A stretch of DNA of 64,000 bases from assembly GCA_003538135.1 (NCBI GenBank), contig DPOR01000013.1, forward strand, positions 258,118 through 322,117, written 5' to 3'. Below the pieces are notes generated by a model. The model was given only the letters and a program-made list of their open reading frames with translations. It did no database searches and had not been told where the DNA came from. Origin of the DNA: Oscillospiraceae bacterium. GTDB lineage: Bacteria; Bacillota; Clostridia; Oscillospirales; Acutalibacteraceae. A program made the position numbers and the translations under genes. Below are positions 26,349 to 35,127 of this stretch, piece after piece. Every line of letters starts with the position of its first letter. Position 1 is the first letter of the stretch.

Positions 26349-27311
26349 TCAGAGCTCGCCGTTGAGGAATGCGCCCTTAAACCACACGTTGTCTACTTCA
26401 AATTCTTTGCCGTTTAGATAATCGAGCGACTGTGCGTCAGAGGAGAAATCAAATTTCAGCTTGTATGAATAAAGGAACTGTTTTTTGTATCCGCTCTCCT
26501 TGTTCATTGAGTTGCGCCCGTATTTTCCGTCGCCGAGAAGAGGATGACCTATCGAGGCGAAGTGCGCTCTTATCTGATGCGTGCGCCCCGTCAGCAGCTC
26601 GACCTCAACTAAGCTCATACCTTTGTTTTCGGCGAGCACGCGGTACTTTGTCTTTATCTCCTTTGCGCCCTCCGTTTTGCGGGACGAGACCTTGACGAGA
26701 TTCTTCTTTTCATCTTTTGTCAGCCAGCCGTGCAAAGTCCCGTCTTTTTCCTTGAGAATGCCGTGAACAACGCAGAGATAGAATTTTTTTATCTCTCTGT
26801 CTTTGAGCTTCTGATTCATTATTCTCAGAGCCTCCGCGTTCTTTGCGGCCATCACTATTCCGCCGGTGTTGCGGTCTATTCTGTTTATGAGCGCGGGCGA
26901 AAAAGAGTTTTCGTCGGACGGATTATATTCGCCCTTTTCGTAGAGATAGCGCTTTATCCTGGTCAGAAGAGTGTCGTTGTATTCGCGTTCGTCCGGGTGG
27001 GAGAGCAGACCGACCTTCTTGTCGAGCAGCATTATATTCTCATCCTCGTAGAGAACGGTGAGATTTGTTGATGCGTGCATGAAATCGTATCTGTCAAACC
27101 GCTGCTCGAAAAATTCGTCGTTTATGTACATATCCACGCGGTCGCCCTCTTTCAGGCGCGTGGATATCTCGCACCGCTTTCCGTTGAGCTTTATGCGCTT
27201 GAGCCTGATATATTTGTACATAAGCGAGTCCGGAAGATTCGGGACGGTCTTTTTTATGAATTTGTCAACGCGCTGCCCGGCGTCGTTTTTTCCTATATCA
27301 AAGCTTTTCAA
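26349..27311 (-). CDS. RluA-family pseudouridine synthase
   Basis: A 320-residue RNA pseudouridine synthase with an N-terminal S4 domain (about residues 12-75) and an RluA catalytic domain; RIDRNTGGIVMAAKN holds the catalytic Asp and GRTHQIRAHFASIGHPLLGD is the typical later motif. It starts at TTG 27311 with GGGAGGAA upstream. It is one of three pseudouridine synthases in the window; the exact target (23S rRNA or tRNA) cannot be set by eye. Its start overlaps the small frame at 27298-27408. Confidence 0.92.
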   Translation of the reverse strand: MKSFDIGKNDAGQRVDKFIKKTVPNLPDSLMYKYIRLKRIKLNGKRCEISTRLKEGDRVDMYINDEFFEQRFDRYDFMHASTNLTVLYEDENIMLLDKKVGLLSHPDEREYNDTLLTRIKRYLYEKGEYNPSDENSFSPALINRIDRNTGGIVMAAKNAEALRIMNQKLKDREIKKFYLCVVHGILKEKDGTLHGWLTKDEKKNLVKVSSRKTEGAKEIKTKYRVLAENKGMSLVEVELLTGRTHQIRAHFASIGHPLLGDGKYGRNSMNKESGYKKQFLYSYKLKFDFSSDAQSLDYLNGKEFEVDNVWFKGAFLNGEL

Positions 27312-27408
27312 TGCCGTTCCTCCCGCCGTATAAGTTGAAAATTTTTATTTTACTCACAGCCGCCTTTGAGCTTTTGCCTATATAAGTGATATCATTGCGC
27401 CTTCTCAT
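27298..27408 (-). CDS. Possible 36-residue basic small protein ahead of the RluA gene
   Basis: A minus-strand frame starting at ATG 27408 with a textbook GGAGG site six bases upstream and a TATAAT-like -10 (27439-27444) about 30 bases before it. It encodes a basic peptide starting MRRRNDITYIGKSSKAA and ends 14 bases inside the RluA gene, so translation could be coupled. The ribosome site of the RluA gene lies within it. I recognise no family. It may be a genuine small protein, a leader peptide, or chance. Confidence 0.4.
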   Translation of the reverse strand: MRRRNDITYIGKSSKAAVSKIKIFNLYGGRNGIEKL

Positions 27409-27535
27409 ATGTGCCTCCGATTCAAATAGCATATGATGATTATAGCCTATTTCGGGCTTTATTAACAGCCTTGAAAGAAAAAATTTTCATTAACTCGGAT
27501 TTTGTAAATATACATAAGTTTTTATACTATTAAGC

Positions 27536-27564
27536 TTGTACAAATTCGCTTTTCGTTGTATAAT
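27536..27564 (+). promoter_or_regulatory. Promoter of the miaB operon
   Basis: TTGTAC at 27536-27541 and TATAAT at 27559-27564 are 17 bases apart. The transcript would begin near 27571, so the in-frame TTG at 27556 cannot be the miaB start; TTG 27607 is used instead. Confidence 0.75.
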
Positions 27565-27606
27565 AGATTAATTAAAATAACTAAGATTTTTCGGAGGATA
27601 ACCGAT

Positions 27607-29037
27607 TTGCCGATTTCAAAAGACAGAGGAAATATTATTGTTCCGCAGGAGGAGCTTGACAGACAGATGGAGTTCTGCGGACTTGTGCATACAGTGCTTG
27701 AAACACGGCTCGGCGGGCGCAAACCGCTCGCCTACGTTCATACATTCGGCTGCCAGGGCAATGTAGCCGACAGCGAGAGACTCAAGGGCCTGCTCGAAAA
27801 AATGGGCTTCGGCTTTACGGACGAGGCGGAAAGCGCGGATATATCGCTGTTTAACACCTGCGCCGTGCGCGAGCACGCCGAGGACAGGCTCTTCGGAAAC
27901 GTCGGCGCACTCAAGAAAATAAAAGAGAAGAATCCCGACTTCAAAATAATCCTCTGCGGCTGTATGATGCAGCAGGAGAGGATAGCCGAAAAAATTCGCA
28001 GGAGCTATCCGTTTGTCGATATAGTTTTCGGAACTCACGCCGCGCATAAATTTCCGGAGCTGCTTTACCGCTCGCTCTCTACCGGTAAGCGCGTGTTCGA
28101 TATCGAAAATTCCGACGGCGTTATAGCGGAGGATTTGCCTCTGCACAGAGACAGCACTTTCAAGGCGTGGCTGCCTATAATGTACGGGTGCAACAATTTC
28201 TGCACCTATTGCATAGTGCCATATGTCCGCGGACGAGAGCGAAGCCGCAGCAGTGACGTTATTATAAGCGAAGCGCGCGAGCTTGTCAAAAGCGGCTATA
28301 AAGAGATAACCCTGCTCGGTCAGAATGTCAATTCCTACGGCAACGACCGCGAGGGGGAGCTGAATTTCGCCGCACTTTTGCGCGAGATAAACAGTATCGA
28401 CGGCGATTTTATTATACGCTTCATGACCTCTCACCCGAAGGACTGCACGCATGAGCTGCTCGATACCATGGCGCAGTGCGAAAAGGTCGCAAAGCATCTG
28501 CATCTTCCGGTGCAGTGCGGAAACGACAGGGTGCTCAAGGAGATGAACAGGGGATATACGGCTGAAAAATATCTTTCTCTGCTCGAATATGCCCGCAGCG
28601 TCATGCCCGAGCTCTCGGTGACAAGCGATATAATAGTCGGTTTCCCGGGTGAAACATATGAGGAATTTCTCGACACGGTGAAGCTTATCGAAAAGGCGCA
28701 GTATACCTCGCTCTATACTTTCATTTTCTCGCCCCGCGAGGGAACCCGCGCGGCAAAAATGGACGACCCCGTTTCCCGCGAAGAAAAGGGCAAGTGGTTT
28801 TCGGAGCTTTGCGCCGCGCAGGAGAAAATCGCGTCTGTCCGCACCTCCGAAATGCTCGGCAGAGAATACAGAGTCCTCTGCGAGTCGAAGGCTAAAAAAG
28901 ACGGATATATATCCGGCAGGACGCAGGGCAATATAATAATCGAGTTCCCTGCCGATGAGTCGGTCATAGGCTCGTTCAGAACCGTCAGAGTGACCGAAGC
29001 TCTGATATGGATGCTCAAGGGCGAGCTTGCCGACTGA
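27607..29037 (+). CDS. miaB: tRNA-2-methylthio-N6-dimethylallyladenosine synthase
   Basis: A radical SAM methylthiotransferase acting on i6A37 of tRNAs reading codons that start with U. The N-terminal UPF0004 domain binds a second cluster through cysteines in FGCQGNVADSE, NTCAVREHAEDR and CGCMMQQE; the radical SAM cluster sits in GCNNFCTYCIVPYVRGRERS; a TRAM domain closes the protein. TTG 27607 has GGAGG nine bases upstream and gives 476 residues, typical for Firmicutes MiaB. It works after MiaA, which is encoded three genes downstream. Confidence 0.95.
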   Translation: MPISKDRGNIIVPQEELDRQMEFCGLVHTVLETRLGGRKPLAYVHTFGCQGNVADSERLKGLLEKMGFGFTDEAESADISLFNTCAVREHAEDRLFGNVGALKKIKEKNPDFKIILCGCMMQQERIAEKIRRSYPFVDIVFGTHAAHKFPELLYRSLSTGKRVFDIENSDGVIAEDLPLHRDSTFKAWLPIMYGCNNFCTYCIVPYVRGRERSRSSDVIISEARELVKSGYKEITLLGQNVNSYGNDREGELNFAALLREINSIDGDFIIRFMTSHPKDCTHELLDTMAQCEKVAKHLHLPVQCGNDRVLKEMNRGYTAEKYLSLLEYARSVMPELSVTSDIIVGFPGETYEEFLDTVKLIEKAQYTSLYTFIFSPREGTRAAKMDDPVSREEKGKWFSELCAAQEKIASVRTSEMLGREYRVLCESKAKKDGYISGRTQGNIIIEFPADESVIGSFRTVRVTEALIWMLKGELAD

Positions 29038-29096
29038 AAACGCTATATCTCCGCATTGCGGATAAGGATATAAGATAAATTTCAAGGAGTACAATT

Positions 29097-29504
29097 ATGG
29101 ACATCATCAAACTTACAAGAGAACTCGGCGCAGCTATCCAGCAGGATGAAAGATATGCGAAGTTCCAGGCTGCTCAGAAGGCAAACGAGGAGGACAAGGA
29201 GCTCAACGAACTTATGGGCAAGATTCAGCTTGTTCATATGTCCTATCAGCACGAGGCGAGCAAGGAAGATGCCAACGAGCAGAAGCTTGCGGCATATGAG
29301 ACCGAGTTCAACGATCTCTACAAGAAGGTTATGGATAACGAGCATATGCGCGACTATGAGGTCGCAAGAGCCGAGATAGATGAAATGATGCATTATATCA
29401 CGGGCATTCTCGCTCTGTGCATCCAGGGTGAAGACCCCGCTACCTGCGAGCCCGAAGAGGAGCATCACTGCGGCGGAGACTGCTCCGGCTGCTCGGGCTG
29501 CTGA
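29097..29504 (+). CDS. ymcA: YlbF/YmcA (RicA) family protein with Cys-rich tail
   Basis: A 135-residue helical protein of the YlbF family (Com_YlbF). In B. subtilis YmcA and YlbF, with YaaT, form the RicAFT complex that carries iron-sulfur clusters and helps RNase Y mature mRNAs. The place directly between miaB and mutS equals that of B. subtilis ymcA, so I call it the YmcA-type member. The last residues read EEEHHCGGDCSGCSGC, four cysteines and two histidines that could bind an iron-sulfur cluster or zinc. The ribosome site AAGGAG is good. Confidence 0.85.
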   Translation: MDIIKLTRELGAAIQQDERYAKFQAAQKANEEDKELNELMGKIQLVHMSYQHEASKEDANEQKLAAYETEFNDLYKKVMDNEHMRDYEVARAEIDEMMHYITGILALCIQGEDPATCEPEEEHHCGGDCSGCSGC

Positions 29505-29517
29505 TTATTGCAATACC

Positions 29518-29555
29518 GCTCCGCAGGTTAACCCCTGCGGAGCCGAAAGCTTTTT
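29518..29555 (+). terminator. Terminator between ymcA and mutS
   Basis: GCTCCGCAGG (29518-29527) pairs exactly with CCTGCGGAGC (29534-29543) around a 6-base loop; CTTTTTATTTT follows six bases later. ATACCGC just before and GCGGTAT (29561-29567) just after the structure can also pair, giving an alternative, longer helix. It probably attenuates rather than isolates mutS, which has no clear promoter of its own. Confidence 0.6.
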
Positions 29556-29591
29556 ATTTTGCGGTATAACCGCTGAGAGGACGGTATCGGA

Positions 29592-32210
29592 ATGGCAGAG
29601 CTTTCTCCGATGATGAAACAGTATTTTGAGACAAAAAAGAAATATCCCGACACGATACTGATGTTCAGACTCGGTGATTTTTACGAGATGTTCTTTGACG
29701 ATGCGGTAACAGTGTCGCGTGAGTTGGAGCTTGTGCTGACAGGCAGAGCCTGCGGTCAGGAGGAGCGCGCCCCGATGTGCGGCGTGCCGTTTCACAGCGC
29801 GGACAGCTACATGGCGCGCCTCGTCGCAAAGGGCTACAAAGTCGCCATATGCGAGCAGATGGAGGATCCCGCTCTCGCAAAGGGACTTGTCAAGCGCGAA
29901 GTCGTCAGGGTTCTGACTCCCGGTACGGTTATCGAAAACAGTATGCTCAACGAGGGCAGGAACAATTTCCTCGCAAGCGTATATTTTGCGGGCGAGTCCG
30001 CCGGCGTCTGCTTTGTGGACGTATCAACGGGCTCCGTCAATCTGACCGAGCTTGCATCTCCCGCCGTTCCCGATAAAATAATCAACGAGATAGGCAGATT
30101 CATGCCGAGCGAAATCGTGTTCAACTCCGCTTCTTCGTCTCTTACGAAGGTGTTTTCATTCATTTCAAACAAGACCGAAGCTCTTGCACAGGAGCTCGGC
30201 GACAGCTATTTTGACCCTCGGCAAAGCACCGAGACAATACTCGCTCATTTCAAAAAAGACAGCCTGTCGGAGCTTGAGCTCCATGAGGGCAGCGCGGCTG
30301 TTCCGGCGCTCGGAGCGGCGCTTAAATATCTCACTGAGGTTCAGCGCAACGACCTCGAAAATATTTCTTCGATATCATTTTATTCGGAACTCAATTTCAT
30401 GCGCCTCGATGTCTCCGCTCTGCGCAATCTCGAAATAGTCGAGACTTTAAGAAACCGCGAAAAGCGCGGCTCCCTGCTCTGGGTGCTCGATAAGACGCGC
30501 ACCCCAATGGGCAAGCGAATGATACGCGCATGGCTTGAGCGCCCGCTTATCGGCATGGCGCGCATAACAAAGCGCCATAACGCTGTGGCAGAGCTTGTCT
30601 CTCAGCCGATGGTGAGGCAGGAGCTCGGCGAAAGTATGTCGGGCATACATGACCTCGAGCGTCTCATAACAAGAATATCGTTCGGTACAGCCGGAGCTAA
30701 GGATTTGCGTGCGCTGGCGCTCGCCGCGTCGTGCCTGCCGGAGCTTAAAGAAAAAGTTTCCGTGCTCTCCTCGTCGCTTATGCGCGAATGTGCCGAAAAT
30801 ATAGATGCGCTTTCCGATATCTACGAGCTCATCGACGCCGCGATAGTCGAGGAGCCGCCGTTCTCCGTCCGTGAGGGCGGTATGATAAAGGATGGCTTCC
30901 ATCCGGAGCTCGACTCCCTGCGCGATATAGTATTAAACGGCAAGGATTATATTGCCGCCATACAGCAGCAGGAGCAGGAAAAGACCGGAATAGCAAAACT
31001 TAAAATAGGCTATAACAGGGTATTCGGCTACTACATAGAGGTTCCCAACTCATATAAAGAGCTTGTACCCGACGAATATATAAGAAAACAGACCCTTGCA
31101 AACTGCGAGAGATTCATAACTCAGGAGCTCAAGGATCTTGAAGCAAAGGTTCTCGGCGCGCAGGACAGAATCGTCAAGCTCGAATACGAGATTTTTGACG
31201 ATATCAGAAAGCGCACCGGTGCAGAGCTCGCCCGCGTTCAGCGCACGGCGGCGGCAGTGGCGCAGCTCGACGTCCTCTGTTCGTTTGCCCAGGCGGCGCT
31301 TGAAAACAACTATGTCTGTCCGCAGATGTCCGCAGAGCCGATTGTGAAAATAAAAGAGGGACGTCATCCCGTTGTCGAAAAGATGCTCAACGGCGAGCCG
31401 TTTGTGCCGAACGATACCGTTCTCGACTGCGGAGACGACCGCTGTGCGATAATAACGGGTCCCAATATGGCGGGTAAGTCCACATATATGCGCCAGGTAG
31501 CTCTAATCTGCGTCATGGCGCAGGCAGGAAGCTTTGTTCCCGCCGCAAGCGCGGAGCTCGGTATAGTTGACAGCGTGTTTACTCGAATAGGTGCGTCCGA
31601 CGATCTTTCCGCCGGTCAATCGACGTTTATGGTCGAAATGAGCGAAGTCGCGTCCATACTGAATAACGCAACCTCGAGAAGCCTCATAATTTTTGATGAA
31701 ATAGGCAGAGGCACTTCGACCTTTGACGGCATGAGCATTGCGCGCGCCGTGCTCGAATATGCCGCCGACAAAAAGCGCATCGGCGCAAAGACCCTGTTTG
31801 CCACGCACTATCATGAGCTTACGGAGCTTGAGGGGCAGATAGACGGCGTGAAGAACTACAATATAGCCGTCAAAAAGCGCGGCGACGACATAACCTTCCT
31901 GCGCCGTATAGTTCGCGGCGGAGCGGACGGAAGCTACGGAATTGAAGTCGCAAAGCTCGCAGGAGTTCCGAAGCCCGTTGTAGACAGAGCGAAAAAGGTT
32001 CTCAAGGAGATTGAAGAGAGCGGACTTGTGCTTGTGCGCGAGCGTGAGCCGAGCACCGCGGCCGAGCCGGAGGCCGGGCAGATATCGTTCGGTCAGAACA
32101 GCTCAAACGAGATAGTCGAAAAGCTGAAGGTGCTCGATGTCAACACCTTAACGCCGATAGAGGCGATGGGCGTGCTGTACGAGTTGACAAAGAGTGCAAA
32201 GGAAATATAA
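29592..32210 (+). CDS. mutS: DNA mismatch repair protein MutS
   Basis: Recognises mismatches and starts repair. The mismatch-reading motif is visible near the start as MFRLGDFYEMF (Phe-x-Glu wedge), followed by connector, lever and clamp regions; the ATPase has Walker A GPNMAGKST and Walker B/signature DEIGRGTSTFDG, and an HTH-like tail. 872 residues is the usual MutS1 length. mutL follows after 12 bases. Confidence 0.96.
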   Translation: MAELSPMMKQYFETKKKYPDTILMFRLGDFYEMFFDDAVTVSRELELVLTGRACGQEERAPMCGVPFHSADSYMARLVAKGYKVAICEQMEDPALAKGLVKREVVRVLTPGTVIENSMLNEGRNNFLASVYFAGESAGVCFVDVSTGSVNLTELASPAVPDKIINEIGRFMPSEIVFNSASSSLTKVFSFISNKTEALAQELGDSYFDPRQSTETILAHFKKDSLSELELHEGSAAVPALGAALKYLTEVQRNDLENISSISFYSELNFMRLDVSALRNLEIVETLRNREKRGSLLWVLDKTRTPMGKRMIRAWLERPLIGMARITKRHNAVAELVSQPMVRQELGESMSGIHDLERLITRISFGTAGAKDLRALALAASCLPELKEKVSVLSSSLMRECAENIDALSDIYELIDAAIVEEPPFSVREGGMIKDGFHPELDSLRDIVLNGKDYIAAIQQQEQEKTGIAKLKIGYNRVFGYYIEVPNSYKELVPDEYIRKQTLANCERFITQELKDLEAKVLGAQDRIVKLEYEIFDDIRKRTGAELARVQRTAAAVAQLDVLCSFAQAALENNYVCPQMSAEPIVKIKEGRHPVVEKMLNGEPFVPNDTVLDCGDDRCAIITGPNMAGKSTYMRQVALICVMAQAGSFVPAASAELGIVDSVFTRIGASDDLSAGQSTFMVEMSEVASILNNATSRSLIIFDEIGRGTSTFDGMSIARAVLEYAADKKRIGAKTLFATHYHELTELEGQIDGVKNYNIAVKKRGDDITFLRRIVRGGADGSYGIEVAKLAGVPKPVVDRAKKVLKEIEESGLVLVREREPSTAAEPEAGQISFGQNSSNEIVEKLKVLDVNTLTPIEAMGVLYELTKSAKEI

Positions 32211-32222
32211 CGGGAGGAAGCC

Positions 32223-34193
32223 ATGTCGAAGATTAAAGTCCTGCCAAAAGAAATAGCGGAGCTCATAGCTGCGGGCGAAGTGGTCGAGAGACCCGCGTCC
32301 GTTATAAAGGAGCTTATGGAGAACGCGATCGACGCGGGCTCTTCTTCGGTCACGGTTGAAATAAAAAACGGCGGAATAACTTATATCCGTGTAACCGATA
32401 ACGGCTGCGGAATAAGCCGCGAAGATATACGCAACGCGTTCATAAGTCACGCCACAAGCAAGATAAGCACGCGCGACGATTTGTATGCGATCGGTACTCT
32501 CGGATTCAGAGGCGAGGCGCTCGCCTCCATAGCCGCCGTTTCAAATGTCGAGGTGCTCACAAGAACCACTGAAGAGGAGACGGGAACGCGCTACTGCATA
32601 AGCGCCGGAGAGGAGACACTGGTCGATGATGCCGGCTGCCCGCTCGGGACGACGATAGTAGTCAGAGATCTTTTCTTCAACACTCCCGCAAGAATGAAGT
32701 TTCTCAAAAAGGATGTCTCCGAGGCCAATGCAGTCGCCGGTATAGTTGACAAGATTGCGCTTTCGAACCCCGATGTTTCGATAAGATTTATAAGAGAGGG
32801 CAAGAGCGCCCTGTTCACCTCCGGAAGCGGCGACCTCAAAACCGCAGCCTATGAGATTTTCGGCAAGGACTTTGCGGACGGACTTATTGAAGCGGATTAC
32901 AGCTTCGAGTCCGTGAAGATAAGCGGGCTTGTTTCGAAGCCGACAAAATCGCGTCCGAACCGCAATATGCAGTTCTTTTTTGTCAACGGCAGACTTGTGA
33001 AGTCCGGCACGGCTTCGGCGGCTCTGAGTGAGGCATATAAAAATTCGATAATGGTCGGCAAGTTCCCGTACTGCGTGCTCAATATAACCACCGCACCGGG
33101 TCTTGTCGATGTAAACGTCCATCCCGCGAAAATCGAAGTGCGCTTTGCAAACGAGCGCACGGTATTCAGTGCGGTATATTATGCCGCCAAAAATGCGCTT
33201 GAGCATAGGGACGAAGCGCCGAAGGTGACTATTCCGAGAACGGCGCAGACGGAGCTCTTCGAGCCTGTGCGCCCGAAAACCGAGCAGATGAGATTGCCGG
33301 AAAAGCAGCCCGATTTCTGGAACAGGATGTCATCCTCCGAATACCGCTCGGCGCAGCAGCCGGAAAGACCGACATATCAGCAGTCCGCTGCGCGCGAGGA
33401 TATAATTACAGTTGCAAGCCCGGATAAAAAGCCCGAAACCGCAGACTCCGAGCCCTCTACCATTCAGCATTTTCTTGACGCTCAAAGGGCAAAGAAAGAA
33501 GAGACCGCCGCCATTGAAGCGGATATACGGCCGGAGCTTTCGGAAAAAGCCGCAACGCTTCCCGACGAAAAGCCGGAAGAAACGGCTCGGGCTCTTGATA
33601 CGGCTGTTGACGAGAAGCCCGCGGAGCTGCCCGTAACCGTTATCGGAGAGGCGTTCAAAACATACATTATTGTTCAACAAGGGGAGAGCATCTTTCTTGT
33701 TGACAAGCACGCGGCGCACGAAAGAATGCTGTTTAACGAGCTTGTCAAAAACGACAGCAAGCGTTCAACGCAGATGCTTTTGACCCCAATAACCGTGACA
33801 CTCAGCAAAGAGGAATATTCTTCGGTGCTCGATAACCTTGATATGCTTATGCAGGCGGGGTTTGCGGTCGAGGATTTCGGATATTCCGTCGTGATAGTCC
33901 GCGAGTGTCCCATGGAGATATCGGCGGATGAGGTCGCCGATGTTGTCGCGGAGCTTGCGGGATATCTTGTTGAAAACAGACAGAAGCTCATATCCGAAAA
34001 GAAGGAGTGGCTTTTCAGTCTCATGGCGTGCAAGGCTGCGATAAAGGGCGGAATGTACACCACGGAATACGAACGCGAGCTTTTTATAAAGCGTCTTTTC
34101 GCAAGCCCGGAGATAAGATACTGCCCGCACGGCAGACCGGTCATGATCGAGATAACCAGGCGTGAATTGGAGAAGAATTTTGGACGGGTGTAA
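32223..34193 (+). CDS. mutL: DNA mismatch repair protein MutL
   Basis: Couples MutS to downstream repair. The GHKL ATPase motifs are ENAIDAG, DNGCGI and GTLGFRGEAL. A long Pro/Glu-rich linker (about residues 350-470) joins the C-terminal dimer domain. That domain keeps the nicking-endonuclease features of MutL from bacteria without MutH: DKHAAHE (family DQHA-x2-E), ACKAAIKGG and CPHGRP. The second Glu of the DQHA-x2-E-x4-E motif reads Asn here with Glu one place later. 656 residues is normal. Confidence 0.95.
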   Translation: MSKIKVLPKEIAELIAAGEVVERPASVIKELMENAIDAGSSSVTVEIKNGGITYIRVTDNGCGISREDIRNAFISHATSKISTRDDLYAIGTLGFRGEALASIAAVSNVEVLTRTTEEETGTRYCISAGEETLVDDAGCPLGTTIVVRDLFFNTPARMKFLKKDVSEANAVAGIVDKIALSNPDVSIRFIREGKSALFTSGSGDLKTAAYEIFGKDFADGLIEADYSFESVKISGLVSKPTKSRPNRNMQFFFVNGRLVKSGTASAALSEAYKNSIMVGKFPYCVLNITTAPGLVDVNVHPAKIEVRFANERTVFSAVYYAAKNALEHRDEAPKVTIPRTAQTELFEPVRPKTEQMRLPEKQPDFWNRMSSSEYRSAQQPERPTYQQSAAREDIITVASPDKKPETADSEPSTIQHFLDAQRAKKEETAAIEADIRPELSEKAATLPDEKPEETARALDTAVDEKPAELPVTVIGEAFKTYIIVQQGESIFLVDKHAAHERMLFNELVKNDSKRSTQMLLTPITVTLSKEEYSSVLDNLDMLMQAGFAVEDFGYSVVIVRECPMEISADEVADVVAELAGYLVENRQKLISEKKEWLFSLMACKAAIKGGMYTTEYERELFIKRLFASPEIRYCPHGRPVMIEITRRELEKNFGRV

Positions 34194-35127
34194 GAAGATT
34201 AAAATAGCTGCGGTAGTAGGTCCCACGGCGTCCGGCAAAACGAAGCTGGCGGTCGATATATGCCGCGCACTTTCCGGCGAGGCCGTTTCCTGCGATTCAA
34301 TGCAGATATATAAATATATGGATATTGCGACTGCCAAGCCGACTGAGGAGGAGATGGGCGGTATACCGCATCATATGCTCAGCTTCCTTGAGCCGGGCGA
34401 GAAGTACAGTGTCGCAGCCTACTGCGAGCAGGCGGGCAGGTGTATAGAAGAAATATCCGGCAGGGGAAAGCTTCCCGTTTTGGTCGGCGGAACAGGACTT
34501 TACTATTCATCCCTTGTCGACAATATAACCTTTGCCGAGGAGGACGACGGTATATATATCCGCAGCGAGCTTGAACGCCGTGCGGAAAGAGATGGCATGG
34601 AAGCGCTTCATAAGGAGCTTTCGGGCATTGACCCGGATACCGCGGCGCAGCTGCATCTCAATAACCGAGGGCGTATCATAAGAGCCCTTGAGGTCTATTA
34701 TAAAACCGGGGTCACAATGAGCGAACAGCAGCGCAGGTCGCGCCTTGCGGAGCCGAAATATGACTGCACGGCTATATGCCTCGATGTGCGCGACAGGCAG
34801 TTTTTGTATGACCGTATCGACAGCAGAGTTGATATGATGATAGACAGCGGACTTATCGACGAGGCGAGACGCTTTCTTTCGGGCGAGCTCGGAAAGACGG
34901 CGGGTCAGGCGATAGGCTATAAAGAATTGCAGCCGTATTTTTCCGGAGAGATATCCTTAGGCGCTGCAATAGACAATCTCAAGCGCTCCACGCGCCGATA
35001 CGCCAAAAGACAGCTGACATGGTTTAAGCGCGACGGGCGTATAGAGCATTTGTACATCGACGAAATGCCGTATGACGAGCTGCTGAAAAGAGCCGTTGAA
35101 ATAATAGAGAGGGGGACTGCGGAATGA
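34180..35127 (+). CDS. miaA: tRNA dimethylallyltransferase
   Basis: Adds the dimethylallyl group to A37 of tRNA, making the substrate of MiaB. The P-loop GPTASGKT and DSMQIYKYMDIATAKPT are diagnostic, and the C-terminal GYKEL and RRYAKRQLTWF motifs are intact. I choose TTG 34180 because GGAG lies at the right distance; an in-frame GTG at 34162 would add six residues. The start overlaps mutL by 14 bases and the stop overlaps the next gene by four. Confidence 0.94.
   Translation: MDGCKKIKIAAVVGPTASGKTKLAVDICRALSGEAVSCDSMQIYKYMDIATAKPTEEEMGGIPHHMLSFLEPGEKYSVAAYCEQAGRCIEEISGRGKLPVLVGGTGLYYSSLVDNITFAEEDDGIYIRSELERRAERDGMEALHKELSGIDPDTAAQLHLNNRGRIIRALEVYYKTGVTMSEQQRRSRLAEPKYDCTAICLDVRDRQFLYDRIDSRVDMMIDSGLIDEARRFLSGELGKTAGQAIGYKELQPYFSGEISLGAAIDNLKRSTRRYAKRQLTWFKRDGRIEHLYIDEMPYDELLKRAVEIIERGTAE

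Noticed and set aside
27616..29094. Minus-strand frame of 492 codons opposite miaB
   Set aside because: It mirrors miaB exactly, which carries all cluster-binding cysteines; the opposite product is Cys/His-rich only because of codon mirroring.
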